Shown in pieces: positions 21,812 to 34,467 of a stretch of DNA of 64,000 nucleotides; positions within the stretch are counted from its first letter, which is position 1, and each line of letters starts with the position of its first letter. The translations under genes were made by a program, and so were the position numbers. Origin of the DNA: Cryptomeria japonica (lineage: Eukaryota > Streptophyta > Pinopsida > Cupressales > Cupressaceae). The notes under the pieces were generated by a model. It searched no databases, was not told where the DNA came from, and saw only the letters and a list, made by a program, of their open reading frames with translations. The stretch is from NCBI RefSeq assembly GCF_030272615.1, contig NC_081413.1, positions 718,045,867 through 718,109,866 of the forward strand, given 5' to 3'.

Positions 21812-23263
21812 TACTGAGTTATATAGTGTATCCTTCTTTATGGTCCCCAGGGGGAAGATCATCTCGTATGCCTAGATAATCAATAAAGGCTTCATCATTT
21901 TGGAGTGTATCGAACTATGCAGGTCCTTGATGGTCCCAGTCAATAAGTTGGTGGTGAACAAGGGGAAGGCCTTTGATGTCTTCGAAGTTAGTGGGGTTAA
22001 GAGTGAAGATGTAGTTATACTCAGGTATGTCAAGGTAGTTATCAAGGTCATCATTAGCACTCTCCTCATCTGTCTCAATCATGAACAAATCCAAATTGTC
22101 ATCATTCCAGGACAGGTGTCCTCATTCTATGTGATTTCGACCTAGAACCTAGAGGTAAGGACTGTGTGGGATCCTCAGGGGTTGTTTCTTGGCCAACTTT
22201 GAATTTTATATAAAATTTCTCTTCTTCTATGGGTTCACCTGGTTCTCTGAATGTCTCAGTGAGTTCATAGTCACTGGAGGATTTTTTCTGAATCCCATTC
22301 CCATTCATTAGAGTATGTGGAATAGCGATTCTCTTGTTGAATTTTGGCAGCTTTGATTTGTAATGCTTCTCCTGCCTTTTGAGCATTTTCTTTGGAACTC
22401 GTGAAACCAAGTCCTTTCAAGCGCTCCTTTTTGAATGTCAATTCAGGTTGTAAAGGTTCAATGATGCCTTCCTTTCTTAAGCCAAGAGGACTTTTGCCAT
22501 CATACCCAAATTTTTGTAGGATCTTGAACCCTTTGCCATACTTTTCACATGGTATGCTGATATGATCTTGTGTATCATTTTCAGGGTCTTTGTAAAGCAT
22601 TTTGTATAAGTCTTCTTCTTCCACTTCACCCCATTTTTGGAAGATTGTAGGATCCCATTTAAGTGTAATGATGGATACCCGCTTAGTAGGATGTGGTCAT
22701 CCATATTCTTTTGGTGAATTCATGACTTGTTGTAAGTACATGGTTTGATTCAAAGTGTATTCACCCATGCCCTTGTCCTGGAATTTTCCTTTAAGCTCAC
22801 CTTGTTTTGATGTCGAAGGTTTTAATGATTCAGGATCAATGTATGCAGAAGAAGGAACAACTTCTCGATTACTTGGAATGATCGTCTCAGTTTTCAGTCT
22901 CAAGTTATTGTAGTATATGAATGGATTAGGATCTCCATTAACTATTATTTCAACTCCATTGTGAGGAAATTTAATGCATTGGTGATATGTAGATGGAACT
23001 GCCCTCATTTCATGAATCCAAGGACGTCCTAGTAAGATATTGTATGTGAGATCTAGGTCTAGGACTTGACAAACCACATCCTTTGTAACCGGCCCAACTC
23101 TGAGAGGTAGGGTGATTGTGCCTTTGGATGAGCGCTCTTCATCCTCATATGCCTTGATGGTAATTTTATTTGTAGAATTTATAGCTTTATTAGAATATCC
23201 CAATTGTTTAATAGTGCTCAATGTACAAATGTTTAGACCCACTCCTCCATCTATCAGGACTCA
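21812..23263 (-). pseudogene. pol: G2 protease and linker, broken
   Basis: Protease begins after a TGA at 23263-23261 where G1 has CGA (KHRIKRVLIDGG). The active-site region reads VLIDGGVGLNICTL, then ILLGRPWIHEM. The linker keeps the G-patch-like stretch (GKGFKILQKFGYDGKSP, then GLRKEGIIEPL) better than G1. Frames change near 22285 and again before 21809. Confidence 0.82.
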
Positions 23264-25817
23264 TTTTATTTGATGTTTGTGTATGAAGGCTTCAATATGT
23301 AGTGGTGCATTATGTGGTTGACTTACGGAGGCGTCATCAGCTTCTGTGAATGTAAGGGAGTGTGGAATGGATAGGTATCCCACCATGTCTTGAAACTGGT
23401 CCATGTTCAGATTAGTAGGGATAGAGGCGTCTCTCAAGATTTTGTCAAGAATGGCTTTATGTGTGAGGGATATGTGTAAGAGCTCAAGGATTGAGATAAG
23501 CGCGGGTGTCTTCCCTAACTGTTCTACAAGATCATACTCAGGCTTGGTTAATGAGGAAGTAGTGTTTTTAGCTGGAGTACCTTGTAAAGTGAATTTACCT
23601 CGATGAGTTGTGACATTACATTCAGAGGCTGGTTTGGAAGAAGATCCAATTCCTTTTAGGACAATTTTGGGTCTTTGGGTAGAATTCTTAGGTGTTTTGT
23701 CCTTGATGATAATGGTAGAGACATAATTATCCATTGAAATGTGATTGATAGTGGAATCATAGTTATGCTCTGGTATAGTTGGTCTGATCATCCGTGGTTG
23801 TAGCTTTTCCCTTGTCATGTTTTGGGAATGGTTCCTTAAACATCTCATGTTCTTGATTGGATGAATGCCCTTCAATCTCAATGTCACCTCTATCAATGAG
23901 ATCTTATATGATGTTCTTTAGTCGATGACAATTACCAATTTTATGACCTTTTCTCTTATGAAATTCACAATATTCATCATCATTCCACCAATTTGGTTTG
24001 ACCTTTGGCTCATATGGAGGAAAATCTGGAATTGTGATTATCTTGTTTGCCACTAGCTTCTTGAAAACTGACTCAAGTCGTATTCCCAATGGAGTGTACT
24101 TCCTTCATGACTTCGAAGTTGTTTGAGTATTCACTTGATTGTTTGTAGAGCTTGATCTAGAAAAAATGATTTTGGGTCACACTGTATTGGCATCCACAAC
24201 ACCATCATTGACTGTGTTCTTGTTTTTGTTCCAAAATCTTGGCTTATCTTTTCCTTTAAAGTCCTCTTTGTTTTCTTTGAATATCTTAATAACTCCTTGT
24301 TCAATTAGGACCTTCTTTGTTGCTAAGCCTTTTTCAATGACATCCTTAAAGGTGGACAAACAAGCTTTTCTCAAGTCATAACCAATGTCCTTGTTAACAT
24401 TCTGGGTGAACATCTCTACCATTTGTTTTTGTGGAATTTCATAAGAGCATCTGCTGGCTAGATTTCTCCATCTTTGTAAAAATGATAAAAAAGACTCTCC
24501 ATCCCTTTGTTTGGTGTTGCACAAAGTAGTGATTGATATGTCTGTCTCTATGTTGTATGAGAAATGTTGGATAAATGCCTCTGTTAAGTCACCCCAAGAC
24601 TTAATTCCAGGTGGGAGTTGGGAGAACCATTCCATAGCTTGATCACCTAAGCTTTGTGGGAATAATGTCATCAAATATGTCTCTTCTGTTGCTACCTCAA
24701 TGCAAGCTATGAAAAATTGTCTTATGTGTGCCTTAGGATCCCCTTTTCCTCTATACTTATCAAACTTAGGTGTCACAAAGTGTGTAGGAAAAGGAGGCAT
24801 TGGAATGCTCTTGTCAAATGGATAAGGACATATGTTTCTCATTGTGTATGTTGGCTTCGGTGTATTTATGTCCTCCATTTTCTTTTGTAAGTCCCTGATT
24901 TGTTACTCCAAATTGTTCTTAGGTGGAGACTGACTTCTTGGACCATACCCCATGCCTAAACCACCGGGTGGAGGAGCATGTTGCATATACGGATGATATT
25001 GATCATACACATGTTCAAATGGAGAAGGTCTATAGTGATGCTGTGTATATGGACCACTTGGTATAGAGTCATGTTGATGAATGGAATATTTGCTTTGTCC
25101 ATGTATACCATACTCTATAGGAATGTCATGAGTTTGTTCTAGTGTGTTGCCCCCAAATTTGACATGGGGTTTCCTTGTGTCCAAATTTTGAGCATGCCTT
25201 TGAATATTCAATTGCTTTGGTGGTCGATCCTTAGCATTGGTATGTGATTGAGCATATTTTTCTGCATAAGACTTCCATAATGGTCTGCGAAGGTGAGTAT
25301 CATATGCTTGACCATGTGTGTATGGGACCTCAGGTTTTTTAAAAAAAAATGATGGTGATCCAAGCACCATATGTGGTCCTCTATTGCCTCCACTATTAGG
25401 CCTCCTTTGATCCATGTTGGAGTGAGATTGTTCCAAAGGTCGATTTTCCATTATTTGAGACATGTCAAAATCATGAGGGATCTTGGCTCCACTATGTGCC
25501 ATCACTTGTAAGAAATATTGTCTATCTCTCTTCATTATTTCCTCAATCAATCGATTAAAACAGGGATCCATAATGGTGTCTTCCACTTTTGCTGAATGTA
25601 TGGAAAAGTTGTCCATATTGTCATTGTGTGTGTCATTGTTGTTTGTGGTGTCCATGTTCTCAACATTTGGAATGTTTCTATAAGCATCCATGTCAGGTAA
25701 TGTGTTATGATCAGAATTGAAAAAGACATCATTGTCATACTCATAGACACTCATGTTTGCGGACTCTTGAGCCTCTTTAGTTTCTCTCCTAGATTTTTGG
25801 GAATGAGTTTCAACCAT
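23264..25817 (-). pseudogene. gag: G2 gag, broken
   Basis: The start ATG at 25817 is supported by an in-frame TAG two codons upstream. The first 304 residues include an acidic Asn-rich N-terminus (SVYEYDNDVFF, NNNDTHNDNMDN) and a Pro/His/Tyr-rich segment. A TAA then replaces a CAA codon still present in G1 (NNLEQQIRDL). The gag domain follows (233 residues, ETYLMTLFPQSLGDQAMEWF), then the CEFHKRKGHKIGNC knuckle. A frameshift lies near 23785. This copy supplies the gag N-terminus missing from G1. Confidence 0.88.
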
Positions 25818-28197
25818 GAACTAGGTATTGACAAAGATGTTTTGAGACTAGATGAAAATGGAAAGAGTATGGAAGACCAAGAGCTGGATGGAATGTAAAT
25901 GAATCTAAAGTTTACTTGCAATGTCCAAAGTGTAAGACCAAGTATGTATGTAGTAGAGTAGGTGTGACTTCCAAAGAGATGATAGTTTCTCTTGATGAGC
26001 TAAGTTGACCTTGACTCTAAGTAAGACCAAATGAGACCCAAAGGTGATAGACCTTGATGAGGGACTACTTAGCAAAATGTTGTTGTATGTAGTGTGTTGA
26101 CAAAGTAAGATGAGGAAAAGCAAGTAACTTTTTGACTCAAGTTTAGACAAATGTGAATATAATGTAAGGCGTAAAGCAATCATGGACTTTGTGAGACCCA
26201 AAGATAGGTTGAATGCTAGATGAAAACCCAGAGAGATACCTAGGAAGCTCAATAAGTTTGAAACTGACTATTCCTTATTTGCTAGATTATGAAAGTTTTT
26301 AGTTTTGAACACAAACGTGCCTGTATACTTCACAGACGTGCTCAAATGATATAGATGCTATTCTGTCAGACACAGACATGCTTAAATGACACAGACGTGG
26401 TTCTATCAAACACGGATGCATTTCTGAGATGTTTTAAGTGAAATGTTGCTCAAGGGAACACAGATGCGGTTACATGACACAGACACGGTTCTGTCAGACA
26501 TAGATGTGTTTCTACAAACTAAGTGCAATTTTTCCAATCTATGAAGTTGTTTTGTTGTGACCAAATCTGAATGTTTGACTGTTTTTCATGACAAGAGGAC
26601 ACAGTGTTGATGAGGACTCAATGTTTGCAAGTGTTTAGACTCAAAAATGACTCAAAGAAAGTGTGTTGTTTGATGTAAAAATGTTTTGCATACACTTGAA
26701 GACACAAAAGACACAATGTTTTTGTTGTTTGTTCTTAAATGTTTGATTGTTCAAAATAAGACAAGCACAATTCTTATGGTTGGCCAGGACAATAGTTATT
26801 GATCCCACATGGAGTTTCCCTCGAGGCTACACTATTCAAAGCGGATACTTAGATGCTTGACCCCACTAGCTCCACCCTCAACACTCACTTTTCGGTGTAG
26901 CCAAGCATCAGTCCCCACAAAAACTCCCCATGGCAAACTTTGTATCTCTACTAAGAACCATATGTGTGTGGGCCGCTCCAGAGGTCCGACCTCCTGCCCC
27001 AACAACTAGAAGGATTTTGGCTTCTAAAATAAAAAGGTTCTAGTAAGGGCATCTGCTCATGTGGCCATACATGCGGCACTTTCAGCTCTATAAATACAGA
27101 AGGCTCCCAGCTGGCAGGGGTTACGCCCTACAACTAATCAAAAAAATTTGATCAAACGAATTTATGGGGAGACATAGTGTCGGTATGAACTAATCAGCAC
27201 ATGTTATCCATAGTTTTCACCATGAATACAGTTGTTTATAGTGGCTTGAAAGAAGTGGGTTTTCCTCGCTACCACTTGGGTCATTCTCTCCTCACTAGTA
27301 GTCCTAATGACCACATGGGGAGACAGGCCCTTTAAAGATTAAACAAAAGGAGCCTATTGCCCAAGACACAAAGGACACTGGTTCAATTTTAGTGCACCAA
27401 TTGAAGTGTTTCATAGTCTATGAAAACAAGACACACAATAAAGATCAAAAACCCTTGCCAAGGTCCTACAACAAAGATCTATTAGTATTTTGGATGGTTT
27501 CAAATGATCACCCCTTCTTGCAAGCACACAAGTTAGGTAAATTTTAGATCCAAAAGACTTTGTGAAATAGGGACCTTCAACAAAATGATTTTACTTTCAA
27601 GACAAGCTGCACCAATTTTGTTAGCTAGATCTGAAACATTAAATGCAAGACAAAATGGCAAAAAATGAAAACCTTAAATGAGAAAAAAAATTATTTTTTT
27701 ATTTTTATTTTTGAAAACACAGACACGATTTTACCCTACATAGACATGATTTTACCCTACACAGATGTGATTCCACAACAGAGACGCATTTTAACACCTC
27801 ACAGACGCATTTTTGCAAAAAAAAAGCAAAAACAGAAAATCCTACAAGACAAACACGATTAAAATGATCACAAACACGGCTAGATCTCGTAGACGCAATT
27901 AAATCGCCCACAGACACGGCTATAATGAAAACCTGCAATCTGGAAAATAAAAATACTGTCAGAAACACAGACGCGATTCAGGAACATAGGCGAAATCCTG
28001 CAATCTACAAAAAAAAAGTGAAATAATGTCGAAGACGCAGACGCGATTCCAGATGTCACAGATGCAACAAAAAATCAAAAAACGCGATCCGAATGTATGC
28101 AGACGTGAAAATATCAAAATGTTGTCGGAAATGTCAGATCTGCAACTTACAAACACAAAATCTGCAACAAAAGATGTTAAATGCAAAAGGGACAAGA
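25818..28197 (-). other. G2 5' leader with two motif blocks and a conserved core
   Basis: There is no coding frame. In transcript order: a block at 28108-27715 rich in CGCGTCTGTG-like motifs, a core at about 27400-26760, a second motif block at 26515-26310, and then gag-proximal sequence. The core shares the phrase GAATGACC-AAGTGG (27286-27272) and a following CCACTATAA with the G4 leader, which is otherwise very different. The layout of block, core, block is the same in G4. Confidence 0.65.
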
Positions 28198-28215
28198 GTC
28201 CCATCGGGCGTGCCA
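28198..28215 (-). promoter_or_regulatory. Primer-binding site of G2
   Basis: On the - strand TGGCACGCCCGATGGGAC starts three bases after the LTR end. The TGGC start fits pairing with the CCA-ending 3' end of a tRNA. The particular tRNA is not assigned. Confidence 0.75.
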
Positions 28216-28218
28216 AAA

Positions 28219-28877
28219 TGTATATGGTGAAAATGGATAACAATAATATTGAAAGACTAAATAGATTCAACCACAAAACCCTAGCCTAACAACAACAAAG
28301 ATCTACCATGACATATGAAGATTACCTAAGACAATGCAAATCAAATGAAATCACAAAGATTATACCATCACATGTCCAATAGGGTTTTGATCTCCATTCT
28401 TCCTATCTCCATTGATCTTTCTTGATATATTTGCTCTCAAATTTTATTTGTGCACAAGAGCTCAACAAAGAACGGAAATGTGGTTGCAAGTAGGATCGCA
28501 TATGAAAGATCAAATGCTAAGATGGTTGATTAGAATGTATATATCCAGGGGTTGAATGCATAGAATGTGTAGTGTTGATAATGAAGGAAGCATCTCCTTA
28601 TATAGAAGACACTATAAGAAATGGAGGGATAAGATTGAGAGGTGTAAAAGATAAATGGTCAGCTATGATTAGAGGGTAGGTAGAAGAAATAATAAAATAA
28701 TGAGAGGGTAGGTAGTGTAGGAATTAAGAGATGAATAACATGTGTCATAGGTAGAAAAGGATAAATAAATTAATTAAATAAATAAAGATTTATTTAATTA
28801 ATAGAAGAATTAGGCTAAAGTAATTAAATAAATAAAAATATTTATTTAATTAGACTGGACAATTTTAGGTGTCTACA
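28219..28877 (-). repeat. G2 5' LTR (659 bp)
   Basis: On the - strand it begins TGTAGACACC and ends CACCATATACA, with the primer site next to it. A TATA box (CTATATAAG) lies at 28597-28605. Two palindromic AT units remain near 28765-28850, against five in the G1 LTR. Confidence 0.92.
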
Positions 28878-30835
28878 CTCCAAATCCACTTATCCTCGTC
28901 TATCTCCATTCATGAATTTACTCCCAAAAAAAGAGAAAAAAAAGAAAAAAAAAGAGAAGAGAAAAAAATTCATCCAATGGTGAAAACTTGGCAAAGAGGC
29001 ATTATGGACAAGTACCGTGATGAAAACCTAGCAAATAGGCATCATGCATAATTTCTCTTATTCTTTTTCTCTCTGTACTTAGGTGAAAGTTCTTTTGGCC
29101 ATCTAGGAATTTCCTCCTCCATTCGATCTGCCTGCCATATCCATTAGATCCAATCTATTTCACTTCCTCCATCCTCCTTTGGATATTGATAAAAGAAAAG
29201 GCCACTTTGTATACATACTTTGGACACCTCTTGTCTTCCACTTCCCTATCACACCGTTTACTTCATAGTCCTTATTTACCTATCACACTATCTTCCATTC
29301 ATTTGCCTTGGGATGCCTATCTTCCAATCAGTTACCTTATCCTATCCATCCATCTACCAATCCTTATCTCCTAGTTCCTTTATCTATCCATCCATAACCT
29401 GATCCATCCATAATTCTATCATCTCCAAATCCTTTTCATCTCTATTTGCATATCATTTTATTGCCTCTTTCATCCCTTTTCATTGGTATCGAGCTCTAGG
29501 ATACCCCCTCACTATCCAATGCCATTCTATCCTATCATTTCATCTTCTCCTTGCAATATGCCATTGCATGAGAATCTTATCCATCTTCCTCATCTATCCA
29601 AGGTCAAACACTAATGGAATCATCCAATCGTATCCTTGGTCTTGTTCCCAACCTTGTTGCAAGATGATCCAATCAATCATAAATCTTGCATGGATTTTCA
29701 TCTTGACTGGGGAAACATCATGCTTGTCCTTGGGTCTTCTTCCATTATCCATATATCTTGTACATCTTGTATATAGGTGTCACTATACATAGGCATTTGT
29801 TAGTCCTATCTTCGAGATCATATCCTATCAGTTGGTTCTTCAACAATCATCCTTGAGCATCTTGGTCATCATGATCCTGTCAGATCCTTTTGTCAATCAT
29901 CACTAATCTTTTATCCTGGTGTTGTTCCAAGATGTATGCTTCTCACCAACACCCATCATTTGTCTTATACAGGATGTATCCTTTCTAAAACTAGATGTTT
30001 TGATCTATCTTAGTCTTATACAAGATGTATCCTTCCTAAAACCAAACATCTTGATCATTTTTGTCTTATACAGGATGTATCCTTCCTAAAACCAGACATC
30101 ATCAAATCCTTATGTAAATCCTTTGACAAAAGATATTTGAGGCCCTTGTGTTGGCTTTGATTATTTTTTATCTTCTTAGGCTCTCGAGGGCTCTATTTCC
30201 TCTAGGTCCCCTTGATTATTTATATCATGGTGCACTAGGAATAACAAGTCTTACGATGTGATCTTGTTTCTTTTGGTTTTGCTTGATGTGTCTTTTGGAT
30301 GTGCTCCTTGTTGTATCCTCATGAGGTCTTAGTTATCTCATCTTACACTAGGGAATATCTTCTTCTTGGGGTTCTTCTAGCACTGTTGCCTATAGGGTCT
30401 CTGTAGCTTTCTGTAGTGTTGGATTGGCCTGTGTGTCTGTTTATATGTGTCAGTCCATGCATTGGCTATGAAATTCCACCTTGGTTCCTTATACCTTGGT
30501 GACTCATAGACATCGCTAAATCAAATAAGTACTACATGACATCCTTTTTTTGCAAGTGCTTGTGCTCCATGATGGTTCCATCTTCACCTTCACTGCATTT
30601 GTATTATCTCCTCTTCTCATGCTTCTAGTTTTCTATCATGTCTATTGGGGCAATGTTTCTTTCGAAATGCCACCTGATCCTTTCTCCCCATGCACCCTCT
30701 CGAGGGGGCATCCCTACCCATTCCTTCATCCTCCTAGGGCATTTTCTCACTCCCACTTCAATTTTTCTTCTCTTGCAAGTGTGTTATTTTCTTTGCACCA
30801 ATGCTATTCTGGCACCACCGTGAAGAGGGGAAAAA
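28878..30835 (+). mobile_element. G3: 3' tail of a third gypsy element, truncated
   Basis: The segment resembles the post-pol region of G1: A4-bulge hairpins, runs of TCCATCCAT, a CTCTCGAGGGGGCAT phrase also found upstream of the G1 polypurine tract, then a polypurine tract and an LTR start. Pol is absent; the left end is cut by G2. A repeated phrase of TTATACAGGATGTATCC type occurs three times between 29960 and 30090. No coding frame is supported. Confidence 0.75.
28979..29043 (+). other. Two A4-bulge hairpins in G3, with compensatory changes
   Basis: The module at 28979-29003 has GGTG facing CATT and a weak inner stem. The module at 29019-29043 has outer arms GATG and CATC and inner arms CCTA and TAGG, all Watson-Crick, around loop GCAAA. 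Compared with G1 (GGTG/CGCC and CCTG/CAGG), both stems changed on both sides, keeping the fold and the AAAA bulge. Confidence 0.72.
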
Positions 30836-31261
30836 TGTAGATGCTTAAATTTGGATAATTAATTTTGTCAAATTTATTTCCCTTTAGCCTTTTGATTAAT
30901 TAAATATACTAATTAATTAAGCCCATCCCTTGAATTAATTAATCTAATTAATTAATTCCCCCCTTTCCAATCCCTTGAATTAATTAATTCCCCTTTTTCA
31001 TCCCTTTATTTGAATTATTTAAATTCAAATATTCCCTTTAGAGCACATGGCTCCTAACTTTCAACTACCTAATTAACCCCTTCCAACCTAACCTTAAATC
31101 TAACCCTTGGGTTCTAATGGACCCTATCCCCCTAAACTAACCTTATCCTAACTTCCCCTCACATGTGTGTGCACACACATATTCCCTAATTTCCTTAATA
31201 TTAGGAAATTGATCCTATTTTTGGGTGGCTTCCTCCCAAAAGAGTCATGTTTCCTTGAGGA
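30836..31261 (+). repeat. G3 LTR, first part (interrupted by C1)
   Basis: It starts TGTAGATGC directly after GAAGAGGGGAAAAA (30822-30835). AT-rich units with AATTAATTAA follow, as in the G1 and G4 LTRs. C1 is inserted after GAGGA at 31257-31261; the LTR resumes at 45567. Confidence 0.8.
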
Positions 31262-32401
31262 TGTTGGCATTTTTGATGTTTATGTTGTGATTGTCATTGA
31301 TGGAAACACACTTGTATTGAGATCCCCTTTATATGTATGAGCTAGAGCTCCACTGGTATTTGTTTCAACTGGTATGTTGTATTCTAGTCTTTAGACTATT
31401 GGTGATTTTGTACAATGTGTTTCCTGGTCTGAAGCGGCATGTCGACCTCAAGCGGTTCATAGATCTCAAGCGGTACGAGGGAGCAAAGTGGCATAACATA
31501 TTCTTACCAATCTTCATTTTTGTCAAACCGGCAATCGGTATTTTGTATGAACCAGTAATACTCTGTGATGAGTTACCAGCCGACATTTTGTGATGAGCTA
31601 CAAATCCACCGATTGATTGACGGTGCTGACACACTGACGGTGCTTTTTGTGTCATGTTACTGAGTATGTCCAGATTCATTGAACCTAGGAAATTGTAATG
31701 TAATCCTATTAGACCGACATGAAATTAGATTCCTTTAAAAGGACATCCTGTCTATGGTTTTGAGTTGTTGCTGAAATGGTTTATGTTGTGATTGGGGTTT
31801 AAGGTGGTTGTTGAGTTGTTGTAAGAGCAATCTTATCTGAGAAGATCAAGTTGTAACTGAGAGAGATAGAGAAGACTGAAGTAATGTTGAAACGCATTAG
31901 CAGTGAGCTATACTGGATCTTAGATAGATCAAACACTTGTTGATTACTCACATCTTTGACAAGTCTATAGCCCTTAACTGGGTAGGCCCAAAAGCCTATT
32001 GTAAAATCCTCTAACAAGGTGGTTCACTTCTGTGAATCTAAAATCCTCTAACAAGGTAGTCTTTAATCAGACTTATCTCCTCACAGAGATTGAGATTCCT
32101 AACAGGATCTGTTCTGGTGAAGAACATTGTAAGACCTTAACCGGTCTGGTTTCTATTCTGCAGATAGTGACTTGTGAGTTCCATCTCATCGTGGTTTTTC
32201 CCAGTTGGGTTTCCATGTCAAATATCTTGTGTTATGGTTGTATTGCTTTTGTGGGTGAATGCTTTATTCACATTTTGGTTTGCATGTGTGATAACCGGTC
32301 TATCTGTTAAACTATTTTACCGGTTTATCTTCAGACTGTTTAAGTGTCTAAGGACAAAATTTTTTGGCATACTAATTCACCCCCCCTCTTAGTATTCATC
32401 A
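31262..32401 (+). repeat. C1 5' LTR (1140 bp)
   Basis: It begins TGTTGGCATTTTTGATG and ends CTTAGTATTCATCA after an ACCCCCCCTCT run, next to the primer site. It contains a hairpin at 31555-31576 (GTAA with TTAC around a CTGTGATGA loop) and several ACCGGT hexamers. Confidence 0.95.
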
Positions 32402-32403
32402 AT

Positions 32404-32415
32404 TGGTATCAGAGC
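32404..32415 (+). promoter_or_regulatory. C1 primer-binding site
   Basis: TGGTATCAGAGC, two bases after the LTR, is the classic complement of the initiator tRNA-Met 3' end used by many plant copia elements. Confidence 0.95.
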
Positions 32416-32451
32416 CAACCTTTCTATAGGTTTAACCACTTGGAAAGAGAT

Positions 32452-33729
32452 ATGGGGGAATACACCTTGAGGGAACTTACTCAATGGCTCACTCAGTTTG
32501 AGCAAGCCTATGATGATCTTATGGTCAAATACAAGGCATCTCAAGCAAAAAGGAGAGAACATGCAGAGAAGTTAATGGAGCTATCTGAAAGTAGTTCCGA
32601 AGATGAAGCAAATATGGAAGCCATGATTGCAGAAGTAAATAAGCTGAATGATTCAAACTCCAATCTGAGAAAGGAGTTGGAAGGATTGACTATCCGGTTT
32701 AGTCAAGAGCTTGAGACCCGGAGGAAAGCTAAAGATCTAGTAAAGGACAGAGATCATGAGATCTCCAAGTTGAAACAAGAGATTAGTGCACGAACTGCTT
32801 GCCTTCATGAGAGTAGAATGGAAAAGGAAGGATTACAAGATGAACTGAACATAGCCATCTCTGAAAATGCAAGCCTAATGGAGTCAAATACTGCTATTTC
32901 CAAAGAACTCTTTGAGTCAAAGGAAATACTTGCTAAGTTCAGCAAAAGTACTATCAAGTTAGAGCAAAAGCTTGAGTCATCTAGACTGGTAAAGAATACC
33001 AATGGACTTGGTTTCTCTGGACATGAGGTAGGAGAATCCTTAGGAACAAATGTTGAAGCATCAAAGAAGCAACCAACACTCAAAGGAAAAGGTAAGAAAA
33101 AATTCAAACCTATTTGCTTTAATTGTCTTAAAGAAGGACACACTGCCAATGTATGTAGGAGCAAAGCCGACAATAATTTTCCTTATTTTATCAACAATGT
33201 ACCTAGATCCAATAAGTTCAATGGTCATTGTTATGCATGCAATAAGTTTGGGCATAGAGCATGTGAATGCAGGTCTATCATGAACAATACCGGAAGATAT
33301 CCTCAGAGGACCCAAGGAGATGGTCTGGAATCTTTTGTGAATCAAAACCCTAACTAGTTTAATGCTTACAATTATCAGTCAGGCAACAATGGTTATCAAC
33401 AGGCAATCGGATGGAGAAAAAACTATCAGATTTGTCATGGACATGGTCACACTACTGCTACATGCAGAAGGAAGAATGGAAGCATGAACAATGGACCTTG
33501 GAGAGCACCTGGATTGGTTTTCTATCACTGCAACAAACTGAGTCACATTGCAAGATTCTGCAGAAGTAGAAAGAGTATATCTGATGATATACCAATCACT
33601 CAGAAAGGAGAAATTGATGTTGAAATAATTCAAGTGGACATGAATAAAACCTGGAGGAAGAAATCAACAATGTTGGAAGAGGAACCGGTTTCTGCACCTA
33701 GTGTAGAAATATTAGAACCGGCAAACTAA
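32452..33729 (+). pseudogene. C1 ORF1: coiled-coil protein with several zinc knuckles (gag-like)
   Basis: From ATG 32452 the frame runs about 425 residues to TAA 33727-33729, with one internal TAG at 33355-33357 where C2 has tryptophan. Residues 1-200 form a long coiled coil (REHAEKLMELSESSSEDEA, LNDSNSNLRKELEGL). Knuckles follow: CFNCLKEGHTANVC and CYACNKFGHRACEC are C-x2-C-x4-H-x4-C; CHGHGHTTATC and YHCNKLSHIARFC are variants. It probably coats RNA as a gag-type protein, but I see none of the usual copia gag domain. The first ORF after the primer site is the normal gag position. Confidence 0.82.
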
Positions 33730-34177
33730 GCTCCAAAGAGGCTTAGGGGGAGAAAATAGCAAAATGATTGTGAACCCCCCGGTTACACTGGTAAAAGACC
33801 TTAACCGGTATGTAATACCTATCACTTGGTAGAAGACCGGAAATAGTAAAAGAGGCAAATTAGGGTTTACGCCCTAATAGAGGAGCATTAATGTTGGTAG
33901 GTGAGAGACATGTATAAAAGAATATTTCAAATCATTTCTCTCTATCTGTTTTCAAGTGAAGTAAAGTTTTTCAAAGTGCAGAACGAAGAAAAGGCGATTT
34001 GAGCTAAGATTTCAAGAAATTGACAAGTCTTGAAGGAGATTCAAACTCAGTTTGCAAACGGTCATGGAGAACACAAAGCGGTGATTTGGCAACCAACAAA
34101 GAGTGGAGTGAAGTAGAATCAAGAAGCCCTAAATTCATGTTGTAAAGGTATTTTTCATGTTCTTGAAATACTCTATA
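33730..34177 (+). other. C1 spacer between ORF1 and ORF2
   Basis: No coding frame. It has a tract-like CTTAGGGGGAGAAAA right after ORF1 and ACCGGT-type motifs. It ends at the ORF2 start region. Confidence 0.6.
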
Positions 34178-34467
34178 GTGGCTTCCACATCTCATACCAG
34201 TTCTAGTACATCCATTGAGTCGAAAAGTTTCATTTAAAGGAAGTCCAAATACAATGCCCTATCAAGTTTCGGCTGGAGTAATAGTTGAAGAAGGAATTTC
34301 TGATTATATTGATTGCAAAATAGATGACCTAGGGTCTTTAGCTATTCACACCCAGTTAGGTTTATTTTGCGGCAAGGACAAGAAAATCAAATCAAAGTTT
34401 AGTATCCTAGAGAAGAAGAAACTCCATAATGTAGTATACTTTCTGGAAGACTTTACAAAGGATCATA
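34178..34467 (+). pseudogene. C1 ORF2, N-terminal part (split by element B)
   Basis: By comparison with C2, ORF2 should start at 34178, but the ATG is GTG here. A stop and a two-base loss near 34265 follow. The later part is clear: VEEGISDYIDCKIDDLGSL, then LGLFCGKDKKIKSKFSILEK and LHNVVYFLEDFTKDH. It is cut by B at 34468 and continues at 41137. Confidence 0.75.

Larger units (their letters stand above)
14423..28877 (-). mobile_element. G2: Ty3/gypsy (Tat-type) element on the - strand, 3' end truncated
   Basis: G2 is a close relative of G1 in reverse orientation: 5' LTR at 28219-28877, primer site, 2.4-kb leader, gag, protease, RT, two RNase H domains, integrase, hairpin modules, and an antisense PMD frame on the + strand. 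Homology to G1 ends at about 14423, inside what is the antisense intron in G1. The antisense promoter, exon 1 and 3' LTR are therefore absent. The flank after the 5' LTR is CTCCA; no matching duplication can be found because the other end is lost. Confidence 0.92.

Noticed and set aside
26809-27009. Short + strand frame in the G2 leader core
   Set aside because: The frame is not conserved in G4, while nucleotide phrases around it are, so it is more likely structural.
27087-27101. CTATAAATA TATA-like word on the + strand in the G2 leader
   Set aside because: It points away from gag and no gene follows; it may be chance in AT-rich DNA.
29186-29402. Host-like small ORFs with hydrophobic Ile/Leu/Ser content
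   Set aside because: They derive from TCCATCCAT-type simple repeats in the G3 tail.
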